Origin: an uncultured Verrucomicrobiota bacterium
Lineage (GTDB): Bacteria; Verrucomicrobiota; Verrucomicrobiia; Limisphaerales; UBA9464
Length of the DNA: 32,849 nucleotides
Assembly (NCBI GenBank): GCA_903842505.1
Contig: CAIMMI010000012.1
Coordinates: forward strand, 1 to 32,849
Direction of reading: 5' to 3'
Shown: in pieces, positions 8,570-15,992 of the stretch
Numbering within the stretch: the first letter of the stretch is position 1
Layout of the letters: every line of letters starts with the position of its first letter
The notes under the pieces: generated by a model
What the model saw: the letters and a program-made list of their open reading frames with translations, nothing else
Databases searched by the model: none
What the model was told of the DNA's origin: nothing
Position numbers and translations under genes: made by a program

Positions 8570-8866
8570 TCAGCGACGAAAAATTTCTCTGAATCCCGGA
8601 GGAAGTCTTTCGCGATCGTCCCTCCCCATCTGAACCGCGGTGACCGGGTCTACGTCGGGAACGGATCCGGTCCAGACAAGAATTCCCCCCTTTCTCCGAA
8701 GGTGCTTTCCGCCGGAAGGCTTGGCCTTCGAGGGCTCGGGCTTCAGTGGGCGCAGGAGGACGCCCTCGGCGGTGCGCTCCAGGGCGAAGGATTGCCCTGG
8801 TAGGAAACCCAAGTCTTTGGGGAGCGTGATGCGCCTTCTGTCGTCAATGGTGGCCTTAGCCTTCAT
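8570..8866 (-). CDS. AbrB/MazE/SpoVT-type DNA-binding protein (orphan antitoxin-like)
   Basis: The 98-residue protein begins with an AbrB swapped-hairpin domain: ATIDDRRRITLPKDLGFLPG, followed by the short strands FALERTAEGVLLRPL. This fold is the DNA-binding half of many VapB/MazE-type antitoxins. The C-terminal half (PVTAVQMGRDDRERLPPGFR) resembles the toxin-neutralising tail seen in VapB proteins. No PIN-domain or MazF-type toxin gene follows; the next gene is the sigma factor. The start codon overlaps the stop of the truncated recombinase gene (ATGA, 8863-8866), so the two are read from one message. It may be a surviving antitoxin or a free-standing repressor. Confidence 0.7.
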   Translation of the reverse strand: MKAKATIDDRRRITLPKDLGFLPGQSFALERTAEGVLLRPLKPEPSKAKPSGGKHLRRKGGILVWTGSVPDVDPVTAVQMGRDDRERLPPGFREIFRR

Positions 8867-9693
8867 GGCTGGCGTTTAACCCACGCCTCCAGTATGGGCA
8901 AGGACGGCAAGAGGGCAGGGGACGGGTCTAGGACTGGGGTGGAAGGGGATTCGGGATCGTTCCCGGCGGCTTGGGCCTCCCGAGGGTTCACGCGCTCCCG
9001 GTAGTGCCTGACCCATGGCACCAGGCGCGGAGAATGGCGCTGGGTGGCGTCGAGAAGGTCTCGGACTTCGGATGCGGTCAGGATCCCCGGGGCTTTGTCG
9101 TCGAGGATGGGGGCTTCGGTCGAGTGGACGGGGTTATCGTCCCGATAACCTTTCCGGACGCACCAGGAGAAGAAGGAGCCAAGGTCCGACCGGTAGCTCT
9201 TCCGGGTGGCTGGTCGGTAACCGTTCCTCCCAAGGAACTCCTCCACGACATCGGTTCCCAATTCAGCAATGGGAAGGTCCCGCCGATTCGGGAGCAAAAG
9301 GCGCATGGTGCGCTCAAGCTTTGCCAGGTACCGCTGGCGACACCCCTTCGAGGCCTTCGCCTGCACGAACTGCTCTGCCGCCTTGCCTGCCGTGACGCTG
9401 AGCCTTCCGGATGGCCTCTTGGCGAGAGCCGCCGGGACGTTTGCCGGATCAATTCCGTTCTCTTCCAGCCATCGCCCGAGCCGAAGGAGCTTTTCCATCC
9501 GGTCGGGCGGAATGAACGCGGACCGGAAGCCCACGTCCTTGGAATTCGCGTAGGCCTTCCGGACGTACTTTTCAGCTTCGTCCTGGGTGGCGAAGAACAA
9601 GCGCTTCCGCTTGGCCGTCATGCTGGCGGGGATATCCACGAGCCACTGGGGCTTTCCGTGGTTCATCACCTCTCGGATTCGGGGTGAGTTCAT
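8863..9693 (-). CDS. Truncated tyrosine recombinase/integrase (arm and core-binding part only)
   Basis: The 276-residue product resembles the N-terminal part of phage-type tyrosine recombinases. An arm-like N-terminus (PQWLVDIPASMTAKRKRLFF) comes first. A SAM-like core-binding domain follows at about 100-192 (ATRKSYRSDLGSFFSWCVRKGY, DNPV), and then the usual entry into the catalytic domain, ILTASEVRDLLDATQRHSPRLVP (204-226). After that the sequence turns into a proline-rich tail, and the catalytic R...HxxR...Y set is missing. It is therefore very unlikely to recombine DNA and is probably a remnant. The ATG at 9691-9693 was chosen because upstream in-frame sequence runs into the tRNA genes. 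Its place 160 bp from the 3' end of tRNA-Leu fits an old integration site. Confidence 0.65.
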   Translation of the reverse strand: MNSPRIREVMNHGKPQWLVDIPASMTAKRKRLFFATQDEAEKYVRKAYANSKDVGFRSAFIPPDRMEKLLRLGRWLEENGIDPANVPAALAKRPSGRLSVTAGKAAEQFVQAKASKGCRQRYLAKLERTMRLLLPNRRDLPIAELGTDVVEEFLGRNGYRPATRKSYRSDLGSFFSWCVRKGYRDDNPVHSTEAPILDDKAPGILTASEVRDLLDATQRHSPRLVPWVRHYRERVNPREAQAAGNDPESPSTPVLDPSPALLPSLPILEAWVKRQP

Positions 9694-9852
9694 GGCGCTG
9701 GCTTGCTGCCAAGCTGCTGCCACAAAAGGAGCGTCAAAGACCGTTTGAACCTGTCCGGAGACGTGAAAGCTCCGTGGGTGCCAGATCGTGAGTTTCGCCC
9801 GCAAATTGGGCTCTTTCTGAGGGTTTCCGGACGAATTTCCGGAACCCGTGTT

Positions 9853-9937
9853 TGGTGCGCACGGCAGGACTTGAACCTGCACGCCGTAAGGCACTACCAC
9901 CTCAAAGTAGCGCGTCTGCCAATTCCGCCACGTGCGC
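9853..9937 (-). tRNA. tRNA-Leu (anticodon GAG)
   Basis: Read on the minus strand, this folds as a class II tRNA. The acceptor stem is GCGCACG/CGTGCGC and the D arm is GGCGGAATTGGCAGACGC. The anticodon stem CTACT/GGTAG carries loop TTGAGGT (anticodon GAG, with T33 and G37). A long variable arm (TGCCTTACGGCGT) and the T arm GCAGG-TTCAAGT-CCTGC follow. The discriminator is A, and the CCA end (9853-9855) is encoded in the DNA. It reads CUC and CUU leucine codons. It lies 40 bp downstream of tRNA-Pro, with a small CCTCC/GGAGG hairpin in the spacer. Confidence 0.95.
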
Positions 9938-9977
9938 AATAAACATCCTCGTCTGAGGCCTCCGTTAGGAGGGCGGA

Positions 9978-10055
9978 TGGTCGGGGCGGTGAGATTTGAA
10001 CTCACGACCTCTTGTACCCGAAACAAGCGCGCTAGCCATGCTACGCTACGCCCCG
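9978..10055 (-). tRNA. tRNA-Pro (anticodon CGG)
   Basis: Read on the minus strand, the acceptor stem is CGGGGCG/CGCCCCG and the D arm is GCGTAGCATGGCTAGCGC. The anticodon stem CTTGT/ACAAG carries loop TTCGGGT (anticodon CGG, with T33 and G37). The T arm is GTGAG-TTCAAAT-CTCAC. The discriminator A is followed by an encoded CCA (9978-9980). It reads the proline codon CCG and is the upstream member of a two-tRNA transcript with tRNA-Leu. Confidence 0.95.
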
Positions 10056-10234
10056 AACCGAATCGCGGTCAGAAGATGCGGAACGTGGCTCACGACTGCA
10101 ATGGTTTTCTTCGGTTTGTCGGCGGGAGTTCCAAAGGCCCTATGAGAAGGGAACAACATGAGACCGGTTCAAGAGGATTTGTCGCGCATATCGGACCAGC
10201 GGTTTTCGGGTGGGTTCGGGGGCGTGGCGACAAC

Positions 10235-10263
10235 CCAAAATGGGCGCATGGCAGGGCAAATGA
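10235..10263. repeat. Imperfect direct repeat, copy 1
   Basis: CCAAAA (10235-10240), a 10-base spacer, then GCAGGGCAAATGA (10251-10263). The same two blocks with a 9-base spacer recur at 10730-10757. The 13-base block is exact. Its meaning is unknown; it could be a residue of a dispersed intergenic repeat. Confidence 0.4.
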
Positions 10264-10729
10264 AGCCGACGGTTCAACTTTGCAAGGCGCCGATGGGACT
10301 CGAAGGCGGCCAAGCCATCGGTATGGCGGACAATGAGACGAAATTGCCTTACCAAGGCCTTCCGGAAGCTTTGGAACTCGGAACAACAGGCCCTGATGGT
10401 GATCGCTGCCAAGAGCCCGTGGGGAAGAGCCTGAAGCGTTCTGGTCTCAAGCGAGGGTCCCTCGAAATAGTTGCCGCCGAATCACGTCGAAAAGTTCGCG
10501 GGCGGCGGTGGCATCGAGTGTCCCCCGCGGATCCGCCTCGAGAGTCGGATGCTCGAATTCCGGATGCAGGCCCTTGGTGAGTTCCTGCGTCTTCTCAGAA
10601 TGCCGTTGGCAACGTCGCCTGCCGCCGCGGCGAAGCATTTCCTCGGCCCGCCGTTTGGTGACTTCGATCCACCTCTATCGAATCGCCCGACTGCTCAGTG
10701 GCAGTGGATCGCTGAACGACCGGCATGGG

Positions 10730-10757
10730 CCAAAAACGAATGGTGCAGGGCAAATGA
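10730..10757. repeat. Imperfect direct repeat, copy 2
   Basis: CCAAAA (10730-10735), a 9-base spacer, then GCAGGGCAAATGA (10745-10757), matching copy 1 about 490 bp to the left in the same orientation. Confidence 0.4.
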
Positions 10758-11082
10758 CCGGCGAGGACGCGCACCTGAGTGGCCACCCCCGATCATCGGT
10801 CGGCACCTGTCGCCGATGATTCACCTGCAGAACCAGGCCTCGACAGGTGCTCAAACGCTGATCGACCCGGAGGACCAGACGAAAAATCCCAAGAATCGAG
10901 CCCTGCCATCCACAGCCTCGTCCAAGCCCACGCGAACCCGCCGCCAGCTTGGCCTGATCGGGGGCGCGTCCTTCAGCGGATACGGCAAATACAGCAAAAA
11001 TCGGGTGCAGAACGAATCATCCACCCGGTGATGTGCCACCCCAAGCTCCGGAAATATCCCGATCCCCCAACCTGCAAAAAGG

Positions 11083-11111
11083 ATGACATTTTGGGTGCGG
11101 GTAAAAATTCT
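11083..11111 (+). promoter_or_regulatory. Possible promoter of the ribosomal operon (weak)
   Basis: ATGACA (11083-11088, five of six matches to the sigma-70 -35 box) lies 17 bp before AATTCT (11106-11111, only three of six matches to -10). A second weak candidate is TTGCGA (11124-11129) with TAATCT (11146-11151) at 16-bp spacing. The operon must start in this region, but neither candidate is strong. Confidence 0.2.
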
Positions 11112-11206
11112 TCAAAAAAAGCGTTGCGACTTCGGCGGCGATTCCTAATCTCTGCGCTCCCGTTTCGCCTCTAACAAGGCTGAACGATGAGCCCGGCCGA
11201 TAACCA

Positions 11207-11223
11207 AGTTGCTCCAAGCAACT
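11207..11223 (+). promoter_or_regulatory. Leader hairpin upstream of rplB
   Basis: A perfect 7-bp stem, AGTTGCT (11207-11213) and AGCAACT (11217-11223), closes on a CCA loop about 55 bp before the rplB start. It is in the untranslated leader and not followed by a T-tract, so it is not a terminator. It could be a binding site for autogenous control by a ribosomal protein, which is inference from position only. Confidence 0.35.
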
Positions 11224-11277
11224 GGGAGTGATGGCTGAGTGCACGACGGCGAGTGCTGCGTGTCCATTTTTGAACTT

Positions 11278-12132
11278 TTGCCTGTGAAAACATTTAGGCC
11301 TCTAACGCCTTCGACGCGTTACATGACGTACGCCGATTTTTCGGACATCACGAAGAGTCGTCCTGAAAAGTCGCTGGTTTATACCCGCAAGAAATCTGGC
11401 GGCCGTAACAGCTACGGCCGCGTGACCGCCCGAGCAATCGGTGGCGGTCACAAGCAGAAGGTCCGGGTGGTAGACTTCCGGCGCAGCAAGGTGGGTATTG
11501 AAGCCAAGGTTGTCGCGGTGGAGTACGACCCCATCAGAAGCGCACGTCTGGCGCTGGTGGAGTACACCGACGGTGATCGTCGCTACATCATCTGCCCTGA
11601 GGGCTTGAAGGTGGGCACGACGATCATGAATGGCCCCTCGGCCACTCCTACCGTCGGCAATTGCCTTCCCCTCTCCGCCATCCCGATGGGTGTTACTGTG
11701 CACAACATTGAGTTGGTGCCTGGTAAAGGTGGGCAGATGGTTCGGTCTGCCGGTTCGGGAGCGACCCTCATGTCTCGGGACTCCGGCTATGCGCAACTTA
11801 GATTGCCCTCCGGCGAAATTCGTCGCGTTCACGAGAACTGCGTTGCGACCATTGGTCAGGTTGGCAATACGCAACACGAGAACGTTGTCCTCGGCAAGGC
11901 TGGGCGCAGCATTCACCGAGGCCGTCGTCCGATGTCCCGTGGTATGGTTCGCAATCCAGTGGACCATCCCAATGGTGGCGGTCAGGGCAAGTCCAAGGGT
12001 GGTGGCGGTCGCCAGCACCTGGTGTCTCCGTGGGGTGTCCTTGCAAAGGGATATCGCACCCGAGAGAAGCGGAAGATTTCCAACCGGTTCATCCTGGTTC
12101 GCCGGGACGGCCGACCGATGAAGCTCAAGTAA
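11278..12132 (+). CDS. rplB: 50S ribosomal protein L2
   Basis: The 284-residue protein organises 23S rRNA near the peptidyl-transferase centre. It carries [19 protein letters not shown] and the C-terminal [19 protein letters not shown], followed by SPWG. The functionally important His of the DHP phrase is kept, while the second His of the common HPHGGG motif is Asn. The likely start is TTG at 11278, giving M-P-V-K-T-F-R-P, which matches the family N-terminus. No ATG fits, and no Shine-Dalgarno sequence is visible. L2 is the first gene of this operon; rpsJ, rplC, rplD and rplW, normally upstream, are missing. Confidence 0.95.
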   Translation: MPVKTFRPLTPSTRYMTYADFSDITKSRPEKSLVYTRKKSGGRNSYGRVTARAIGGGHKQKVRVVDFRRSKVGIEAKVVAVEYDPIRSARLALVEYTDGDRRYIICPEGLKVGTTIMNGPSATPTVGNCLPLSAIPMGVTVHNIELVPGKGGQMVRSAGSGATLMSRDSGYAQLRLPSGEIRRVHENCVATIGQVGNTQHENVVLGKAGRSIHRGRRPMSRGMVRNPVDHPNGGGQGKSKGGGGRQHLVSPWGVLAKGYRTREKRKISNRFILVRRDGRPMKLK

Positions 12133-12136
12133 GCAT

Positions 12137-12418
12137 ATGGGACGTTCTCTTAAGAAAGGGCCGTTTGTGGATCAGCACCTGATGGACAAGGTCCAGAAGG
12201 CGCGGGCTGCAAAATCCAAGGCTCCCATCAAGACATGGTCGCGTCGCTCGACCATCACCCCCGACTTTGTCGGGCTCACCGTCAACGTGCACAACGGACG
12301 CGTGTTCAACCCTGTGTTCATTACCGAAAACATGGTCGGCCACAAGTTGGGTGAGTTCAGCCTCACCCGCACATTCAAGAAGCATGGCGCGCATACCGCC
12401 AAGGCGGAAGCCAAGTAG
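12137..12418 (+). CDS. rpsS: 30S ribosomal protein S19
   Basis: The 93-residue protein has the usual length and the conserved start [15 protein letters not shown]. The core is [22 protein letters not shown] and the end is the phrase [18 protein letters not shown]. With S13, S19 sits in the head of the 30S subunit near the A-site tRNA. It starts 4 bp after rplB with no Shine-Dalgarno sequence, so translational coupling to rplB is likely. Confidence 0.97.
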   Translation: MGRSLKKGPFVDQHLMDKVQKARAAKSKAPIKTWSRRSTITPDFVGLTVNVHNGRVFNPVFITENMVGHKLGEFSLTRTFKKHGAHTAKAEAK

Positions 12419-12429
12419 CAAGGAACCCC

Positions 12430-12762
12430 ATGGAAGTGCACGCAATCTACAAAAATTTCCGCATGTCCCCGCAAAAGGTGCGGGAGGTGGTGCGTCAGGT
12501 GCAGGGCATGAACGCAGTTCAGGCTCTCGCTGTACTGAAGGTTGTTCCTCGCAAGTCCGCCCGAGCGGTTGCGAAGACTCTTCAATCGGCTATCGCCAAT
12601 GCGGAAAACAACCATGGCCTAAAGGCCGAGACCCTCAGGGTTTCTGGCGCCTTTGCTCAAACCGCCGGATCCTTCAAGCGCTTCGTTCCGAAGGCTCGCG
12701 GTTCCGCTGGCCCAATCATCAAGCGCAACAGCCACATCAAGATCGTCCTCAGCGACAACTGA
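12430..12762 (+). CDS. rplV: 50S ribosomal protein L22
   Basis: The 110-residue protein has the family phrases MSPQKVREVVRQVQG and AVAKTLQSAIANAENNHGL, and the extended beta-hairpin ending in PRARGSA-type sequence (here VPKARGSAGPIIKRNSHI) that lines the exit tunnel. AAGGA lies a few bases before the ATG, a usable ribosome-binding site. It overlaps neither neighbour (11 bp before, 4 bp after). Confidence 0.97.
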   Translation: MEVHAIYKNFRMSPQKVREVVRQVQGMNAVQALAVLKVVPRKSARAVAKTLQSAIANAENNHGLKAETLRVSGAFAQTAGSFKRFVPKARGSAGPIIKRNSHIKIVLSDN

Positions 12763-12766
12763 TCCT

Positions 12767-13432
12767 ATGGGCCAAAAAACCAATCCGATCGGCTTCCGCA
12801 TTCCGGTCAACCATGACTGGCGATCCAAGTGGTTCGCCAACAAGAGGGACTTCAGCGGCCTCCTCGTTGAGGATCAACTCATCCGCTCGATCCTGAAGAA
12901 GAAACTGGAGAGCGCCTCTGTTCCGCGCATCAATATTGAACGCGCTGCCAACCGCTGCCGCGTAACAATCTTCACCGCCCGTCCCGGTGTCGTTATTGGC
13001 CGTAAAGGGTCCGAAATCGACCGGCTCAAGGAAGAGCTTTCTAAAATCACCGGCAAGGATATCTACGTCGATATCCAAGAGGTCAAGCAGCCCGACCTGG
13101 ATGCCCAGTTGGTCGCCGAGAACGTAGCCCTTCAACTCGAGCGGCGGATTAGCTTCCGTCGTGCGATGAAGAAGGCCATCCAAATCGCGATGGACCTCGG
13201 AGCTAAGGGTATCAAGGTTCGCTGTGCTGGTCGCCTTGGCGGCGCTGAGATTGCTCGGGTCGAGACTTACCACCAGGGAAGCGTTCCGCTTCATACACTT
13301 CGTGCAAACGTGGACTTTGGCTTCGCAGAGGCGAGGACGGTCTACGGAAAGCTCGGTGTAAAATGCTGGATCTGCAAGGGAGAGCCCAAGCGAGCGGAGC
13401 GCAGGCCTGAACCGATCACGAAGCCTGCTTAA
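12767..13432 (+). CDS. rpsC: 30S ribosomal protein S3
   Basis: The 221-residue protein starts with the family hallmark MGQKTNPIGFR. A type II KH domain carries GVVIGRKGSEIDRL (GRKG at about 78-81), and the C-terminal domain includes GRLGGAEIAR and the YGKLGVKCWI phrase. S3 lies at the mRNA entry channel and has helicase activity with S4. The ATG at 12767 is 4 bp after rplV and has no Shine-Dalgarno sequence. A longer in-frame start inside rplV was rejected because it lacks family similarity. Confidence 0.97.
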   Translation: MGQKTNPIGFRIPVNHDWRSKWFANKRDFSGLLVEDQLIRSILKKKLESASVPRINIERAANRCRVTIFTARPGVVIGRKGSEIDRLKEELSKITGKDIYVDIQEVKQPDLDAQLVAENVALQLERRISFRRAMKKAIQIAMDLGAKGIKVRCAGRLGGAEIARVETYHQGSVPLHTLRANVDFGFAEARTVYGKLGVKCWICKGEPKRAERRPEPITKPA

Positions 13433-13476
13433 GCGAACGATCGCTCTAACGCACAATCTAGGATAAAGGATTTCAT

Positions 13477-13896
13477 ATGGCCCTGATGCCCGCACGGGTA
13501 AAGTACCGCAAGATGCAGAGAGGCAGCCGAACCGGTCTTGCCTCTCGTGGTAACACCGTTGCTTTCGGAGAGTACGGTCTCCAGGCGCTGGAGCGCTGCT
13601 GGATGGACACCAAACAGATCGAGGCTGCTCGCGTTGCGATCACCCGATACATGAAGCGACGCGGCAAGGTCTGGATCCGGATTTTTCCAGATAAGAGCTT
13701 CACCAAAAAGCCCCTCGAGGTTCGAATGGGTACAGGAAAGGGCGGTGTTGAATCCTGGGTTGCTGTCATCCGGCCGGCTAGTGTGCTTTTCGAGATTGAT
13801 GGTGTTCCTGAAGCGATCGCCCGCGAGGCGATGCGCCTGGCGGCCACCAAGCTTCCCATCTCAACCAAGTTCATTTCCCGGCATAAGCTCGGTTGA
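13477..13896 (+). CDS. rplP: 50S ribosomal protein L16
   Basis: The 139-residue protein has the conserved [36 protein letters not shown] and [15 protein letters not shown] phrases. L16 contacts A-site tRNA and helps assemble the 50S subunit. AAGGA ends 6 bp before the ATG at 13477; a second ATG three codons later is a possible alternative start. The 44-bp gap after rpsC is among the longest inside the operon. Confidence 0.97.
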   Translation: MALMPARVKYRKMQRGSRTGLASRGNTVAFGEYGLQALERCWMDTKQIEAARVAITRYMKRRGKVWIRIFPDKSFTKKPLEVRMGTGKGGVESWVAVIRPASVLFEIDGVPEAIAREAMRLAATKLPISTKFISRHKLG

Positions 13897-13908
13897 TTAA
13901 TTTATCCC

Positions 13909-14118
13909 ATGGCTACCAACGCTTTCAAAGAGATGTCCGCACAGGAGCTCACCGCCAAGGGGCGGGAATTGCGCCTGGAACTTTTCAACATGCGGCTGCA
14001 AAAGGCTACCGCTCGCCTTGAGAAGTCGCATCGCATTCAACAGTTGCGCCGTGATATCGCACGCTGCGAAACCCGGTTGTCCTCCTTGCGGGTGACGTCG
14101 GATGGCAAAAAGGCTTAA
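13909..14118 (+). CDS. rpmC: 50S ribosomal protein L29
   Basis: The 69-residue two-helix protein reads MSAQELTAKGRELRLELFNMRLQ, then the KSHRIQQLRRDIARCETRL helix typical of L29. L29 sits by the exit tunnel and helps dock trigger factor and SRP. No Shine-Dalgarno sequence precedes its ATG. It lies 12 bp after rplP and 11 bp before rpsQ. Confidence 0.95.
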   Translation: MATNAFKEMSAQELTAKGRELRLELFNMRLQKATARLEKSHRIQQLRRDIARCETRLSSLRVTSDGKKA

Positions 14119-14129
14119 CCCTCTGGTAT

Positions 14130-14417
14130 ATGGCTGAAATTTCCGAAGTTCGTGGCCACCGCAAGGAGCGGGTGGGAGAAGTGGTCTCCAGCAAGATGCA
14201 GAAGACGATTGTCGTCCGCGTCGAGCGTCGCTTCAGGCACACCCAGTTCAAAAAGATCGTGACGAGCTTCCAGAAGCTCTACGCTCACGACGAAACCAAT
14301 CAGGCTAAGGTCGGAGATTTGGTTCGGATTCAAGAGACTCGTCCGCTGTCCCGCACGAAGTGCTGGCGGTTGATGGAGGTTCTGAATGCGGATGGATCCT
14401 CGAAGACGGCTGTCTGA
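14130..14417 (+). CDS. rpsQ: 30S ribosomal protein S17
   Basis: The 95-residue OB-fold protein contains the family phrase KERVGEVVSSKMQKTIVVRVERRF, and later GDLVRIQETRPLSRTKCWRL. S17 is a primary 16S rRNA binder. No Shine-Dalgarno sequence is visible. The protein has a short C-terminal tail (NADGSSKTAV) beyond the usual end. Confidence 0.96.
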   Translation: MAEISEVRGHRKERVGEVVSSKMQKTIVVRVERRFRHTQFKKIVTSFQKLYAHDETNQAKVGDLVRIQETRPLSRTKCWRLMEVLNADGSSKTAV

Positions 14418-14447
14418 CGTTCTAACCAGACCTCAAGGGGATTCATC

Positions 14448-14813
14448 ATGCTTCAAATTCGCACAAGTCTTGATGTTGCGGACAATACCGGGGCCAAGGT
14501 CGCTTGGACCATCGGTGTCTTGGGTAGCAACCAGGTTTATGCCGGGGTCGGCGACATCATTAAGGTCCATATCAAGGAGGCCGCTCCTGACGGTTCAGTG
14601 AAGAAGGGCGATGTTTGCACGGCGGTTGTCGTCCGAACAAAGCAACCCATTCGCCGATCGGATGGCTCTTACCTCCGGTTCGACCGCAACGCGATCGTTA
14701 TCATCAATGCGGAAGGCGAGCCGAAGGGAACCCGCATTTTTGGTCCTGTCGCTCGCGAACTTCGCGAGAAGCGGTTCATGAAGATCATCTCGCTGGCGCC
14801 AGAAGTCATTTGA
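14448..14813 (+). CDS. rplN: 50S ribosomal protein L14
   Basis: The 121-residue protein is near the standard length of 122. Family phrases are [32 protein letters not shown] and [31 protein letters not shown]14 lies at the intersubunit face. AAGGGG precedes the ATG by a suitable distance. The 30-bp gap marks the point where the spc operon starts in E. coli, but no promoter or terminator is evident here. Confidence 0.97.
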   Translation: MLQIRTSLDVADNTGAKVAWTIGVLGSNQVYAGVGDIIKVHIKEAAPDGSVKKGDVCTAVVVRTKQPIRRSDGSYLRFDRNAIVIINAEGEPKGTRIFGPVARELREKRFMKIISLAPEVI

Positions 14814-14835
14814 GGTTCGAATATCAGCCAAGGTT

Positions 14836-15144
14836 ATGGCAAAATTTCATGTCAAGAAGGGTGACGAGGTTATCGTCATCGCCGGGTCGGCAAAGGGCCG
14901 GCGCGGGACCGTTTCCAAGGTGGTGACGTCTGAAGAGGCTGTCATCATCGAGGGGAATGACGAGCGCTCCAAGGGTCAGGAGGATCGCACCAGGCTGGTA
15001 AAGCCCGTGCTCCATTATCTTCGTAAGAGCCAGCAGAACCCACAGGGTGGATTGCTTTGGCTCGAGGGACCTGTCCATGTGTCGAACGTTATGAAGGCCG
15101 ACGAGTTCGAGCGTCGCCGTGCAAAGAAGACCGCCAAGAGCTAA
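14836..15144 (+). CDS. rplX: 50S ribosomal protein L24
   Basis: The 102-residue protein opens with the KOW motif (KKGDEVIVIAGSAKGRRGTV), and later has GGLLWLEGPVHVSNVM. L24 is an early assembly initiator at the tunnel exit. The segment NDERSKGQEDRTRLVKPVLH differs from the usual basic linker, but length is normal. AAGG lies just before the ATG. Confidence 0.96.
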   Translation: MAKFHVKKGDEVIVIAGSAKGRRGTVSKVVTSEEAVIIEGNDERSKGQEDRTRLVKPVLHYLRKSQQNPQGGLLWLEGPVHVSNVMKADEFERRRAKKTAKS

Positions 15145-15147
15145 GCC

Positions 15148-15687
15148 ATGAAGCCCCGTCTCCAGGAGAAGTACGAGAAGGAAGTTCGCCCCGCGCTGGT
15201 TACCAGCCGAGGTTACAAGAACGTCCACCAGGTCCCCAAGATTGAGAAAATCGTGATCAATATGGGGGTCTCGACGTCCCGCGAAAAGGGTGCGCTCGAG
15301 GAAGCCGTAAAGGATCTGACCGCGATCACCGGACGCAAGCCAGTGATCAATAAGGCCAAGAAGAGCGTCGCGAATTTCAAGCTCCGGATGGGCCAGTCTG
15401 TTGGCTGCCGGGTGACGTTGCGTCGTGAAGTCATGTACGAATTCTTTGACAGGCTGGTGGCTACCGCCCTTCCTCGGATTCGTGACTTCCGTGGCATCAG
15501 CCCTCGGCAGTTTGATGGTCGCGGTACCTATTCACTGGGCCTTCCCGACCAGACCACGTTTCCAGAGATTGAACTCGATAAGATCAAGTTCAACCAAGGC
15601 ATGGACATCACGATCGTGACCTCAGCAGATACGGATGCCGAGGCCTGTGAGCTCTTGAGGCTCATGGGAATGCCTTTCTCCAAGTAA
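15148..15687 (+). CDS. rplE: 50S ribosomal protein L5
   Basis: The 179-residue protein has the expected length. Conserved segments are [49 protein letters not shown], then [20 protein letters not shown], and the end [11 protein letters not shown]5 binds 5S rRNA and P-site tRNA. It starts 3 bp after rplX without a Shine-Dalgarno sequence, suggesting coupled translation. Confidence 0.97.
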   Translation: MKPRLQEKYEKEVRPALVTSRGYKNVHQVPKIEKIVINMGVSTSREKGALEEAVKDLTAITGRKPVINKAKKSVANFKLRMGQSVGCRVTLRREVMYEFFDRLVATALPRIRDFRGISPRQFDGRGTYSLGLPDQTTFPEIELDKIKFNQGMDITIVTSADTDAEACELLRLMGMPFSK

Positions 15688-15709
15688 TCCAAAAGAACTT
15701 TTCCAGAGT

Positions 15710-15979
15710 ATGGCCAAAAAATCATGGTTGGCGCGCGACAAGAAAAAAGCCGCGACGGTCAAGAAATACGCTTCGATCCGCGCGGAGTTGAAGGCTAAGG
15801 GCGATTATGTTGCTCTGAGCCAGCTCCCTCGGAATGCCAGCCCGGTTCGGGTTGTCAATCGATGCAAGATCAGTGGGCGGCGGCATGCGTTCATCAGAAA
15901 GTTCGGTGTCTCCCGTCTCACCTTCCGTGAACTTGCCCTGACTGGTCAGATTCCGGGGGTCATCAAGGCCAGCTGGTAA
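15710..15979 (+). CDS. rpsN: 30S ribosomal protein S14 (long, zinc-free type)
   Basis: The 89-residue protein is the long form of S14: [27 protein letters not shown], then [20 protein letters not shown] and the end IPGVIKASW. The paired CxxC zinc ligands of the short form are absent, with only a single Cys in RVVNRC. S14 helps assemble the head of the 30S subunit. No Shine-Dalgarno sequence precedes the ATG. Confidence 0.96.
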   Translation: MAKKSWLARDKKKAATVKKYASIRAELKAKGDYVALSQLPRNASPVRVVNRCKISGRRHAFIRKFGVSRLTFRELALTGQIPGVIKASW

Positions 15980-15992
15980 GGAACCCTACGTC

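Larger units (their letters stand above)
10056..11277. other. 1.2-kb region without a convincing gene, ending in the rplB leader
   Basis: Open frames exist on both strands, but none has a recognisable domain, a credible ribosome-binding site or a consistent protein-like composition. Short stretches on the minus strand (for example around 10447-10638) look vaguely protein-like and could be decayed coding sequence. The region contains an imperfect direct repeat (separate entries). Its last ~200 bp must contain the promoter and leader of the ribosomal operon. No trace of rplW, the usual neighbour upstream of rplB, was found. Confidence 0.5.

Noticed and set aside
9694-10026. Upstream in-frame extension of the recombinase
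   Set aside because: The extra sequence is a translation of the two tRNA genes, so the start was placed at 9693.
10155-10180. Possible attachment-site copy (GGTTCAAG) matching the T loop of tRNA-Leu
   Set aside because: Only eight bases match, which is expected by chance; no longer repeat of the tRNA 3' end was found in the window.
10447-10638. Minus-strand fragment ending in a helix-like ELFDVIRRQLFRG stretch
   Set aside because: It looks protein-like but is only 63 codons, without start context or homology I can name; at best a gene remnant.
10158-11031. Overlapping + strand frames (10158-10580 and 10471-11031) in the gap before rplB
   Set aside because: No recognisable domain, no ribosome-binding site and low-complexity composition; treated as non-coding or decayed.
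11040-11277. Possible rplW (L23) tail directly upstream of rplB
   Set aside because: No frame gives L23 C-terminal sequence.
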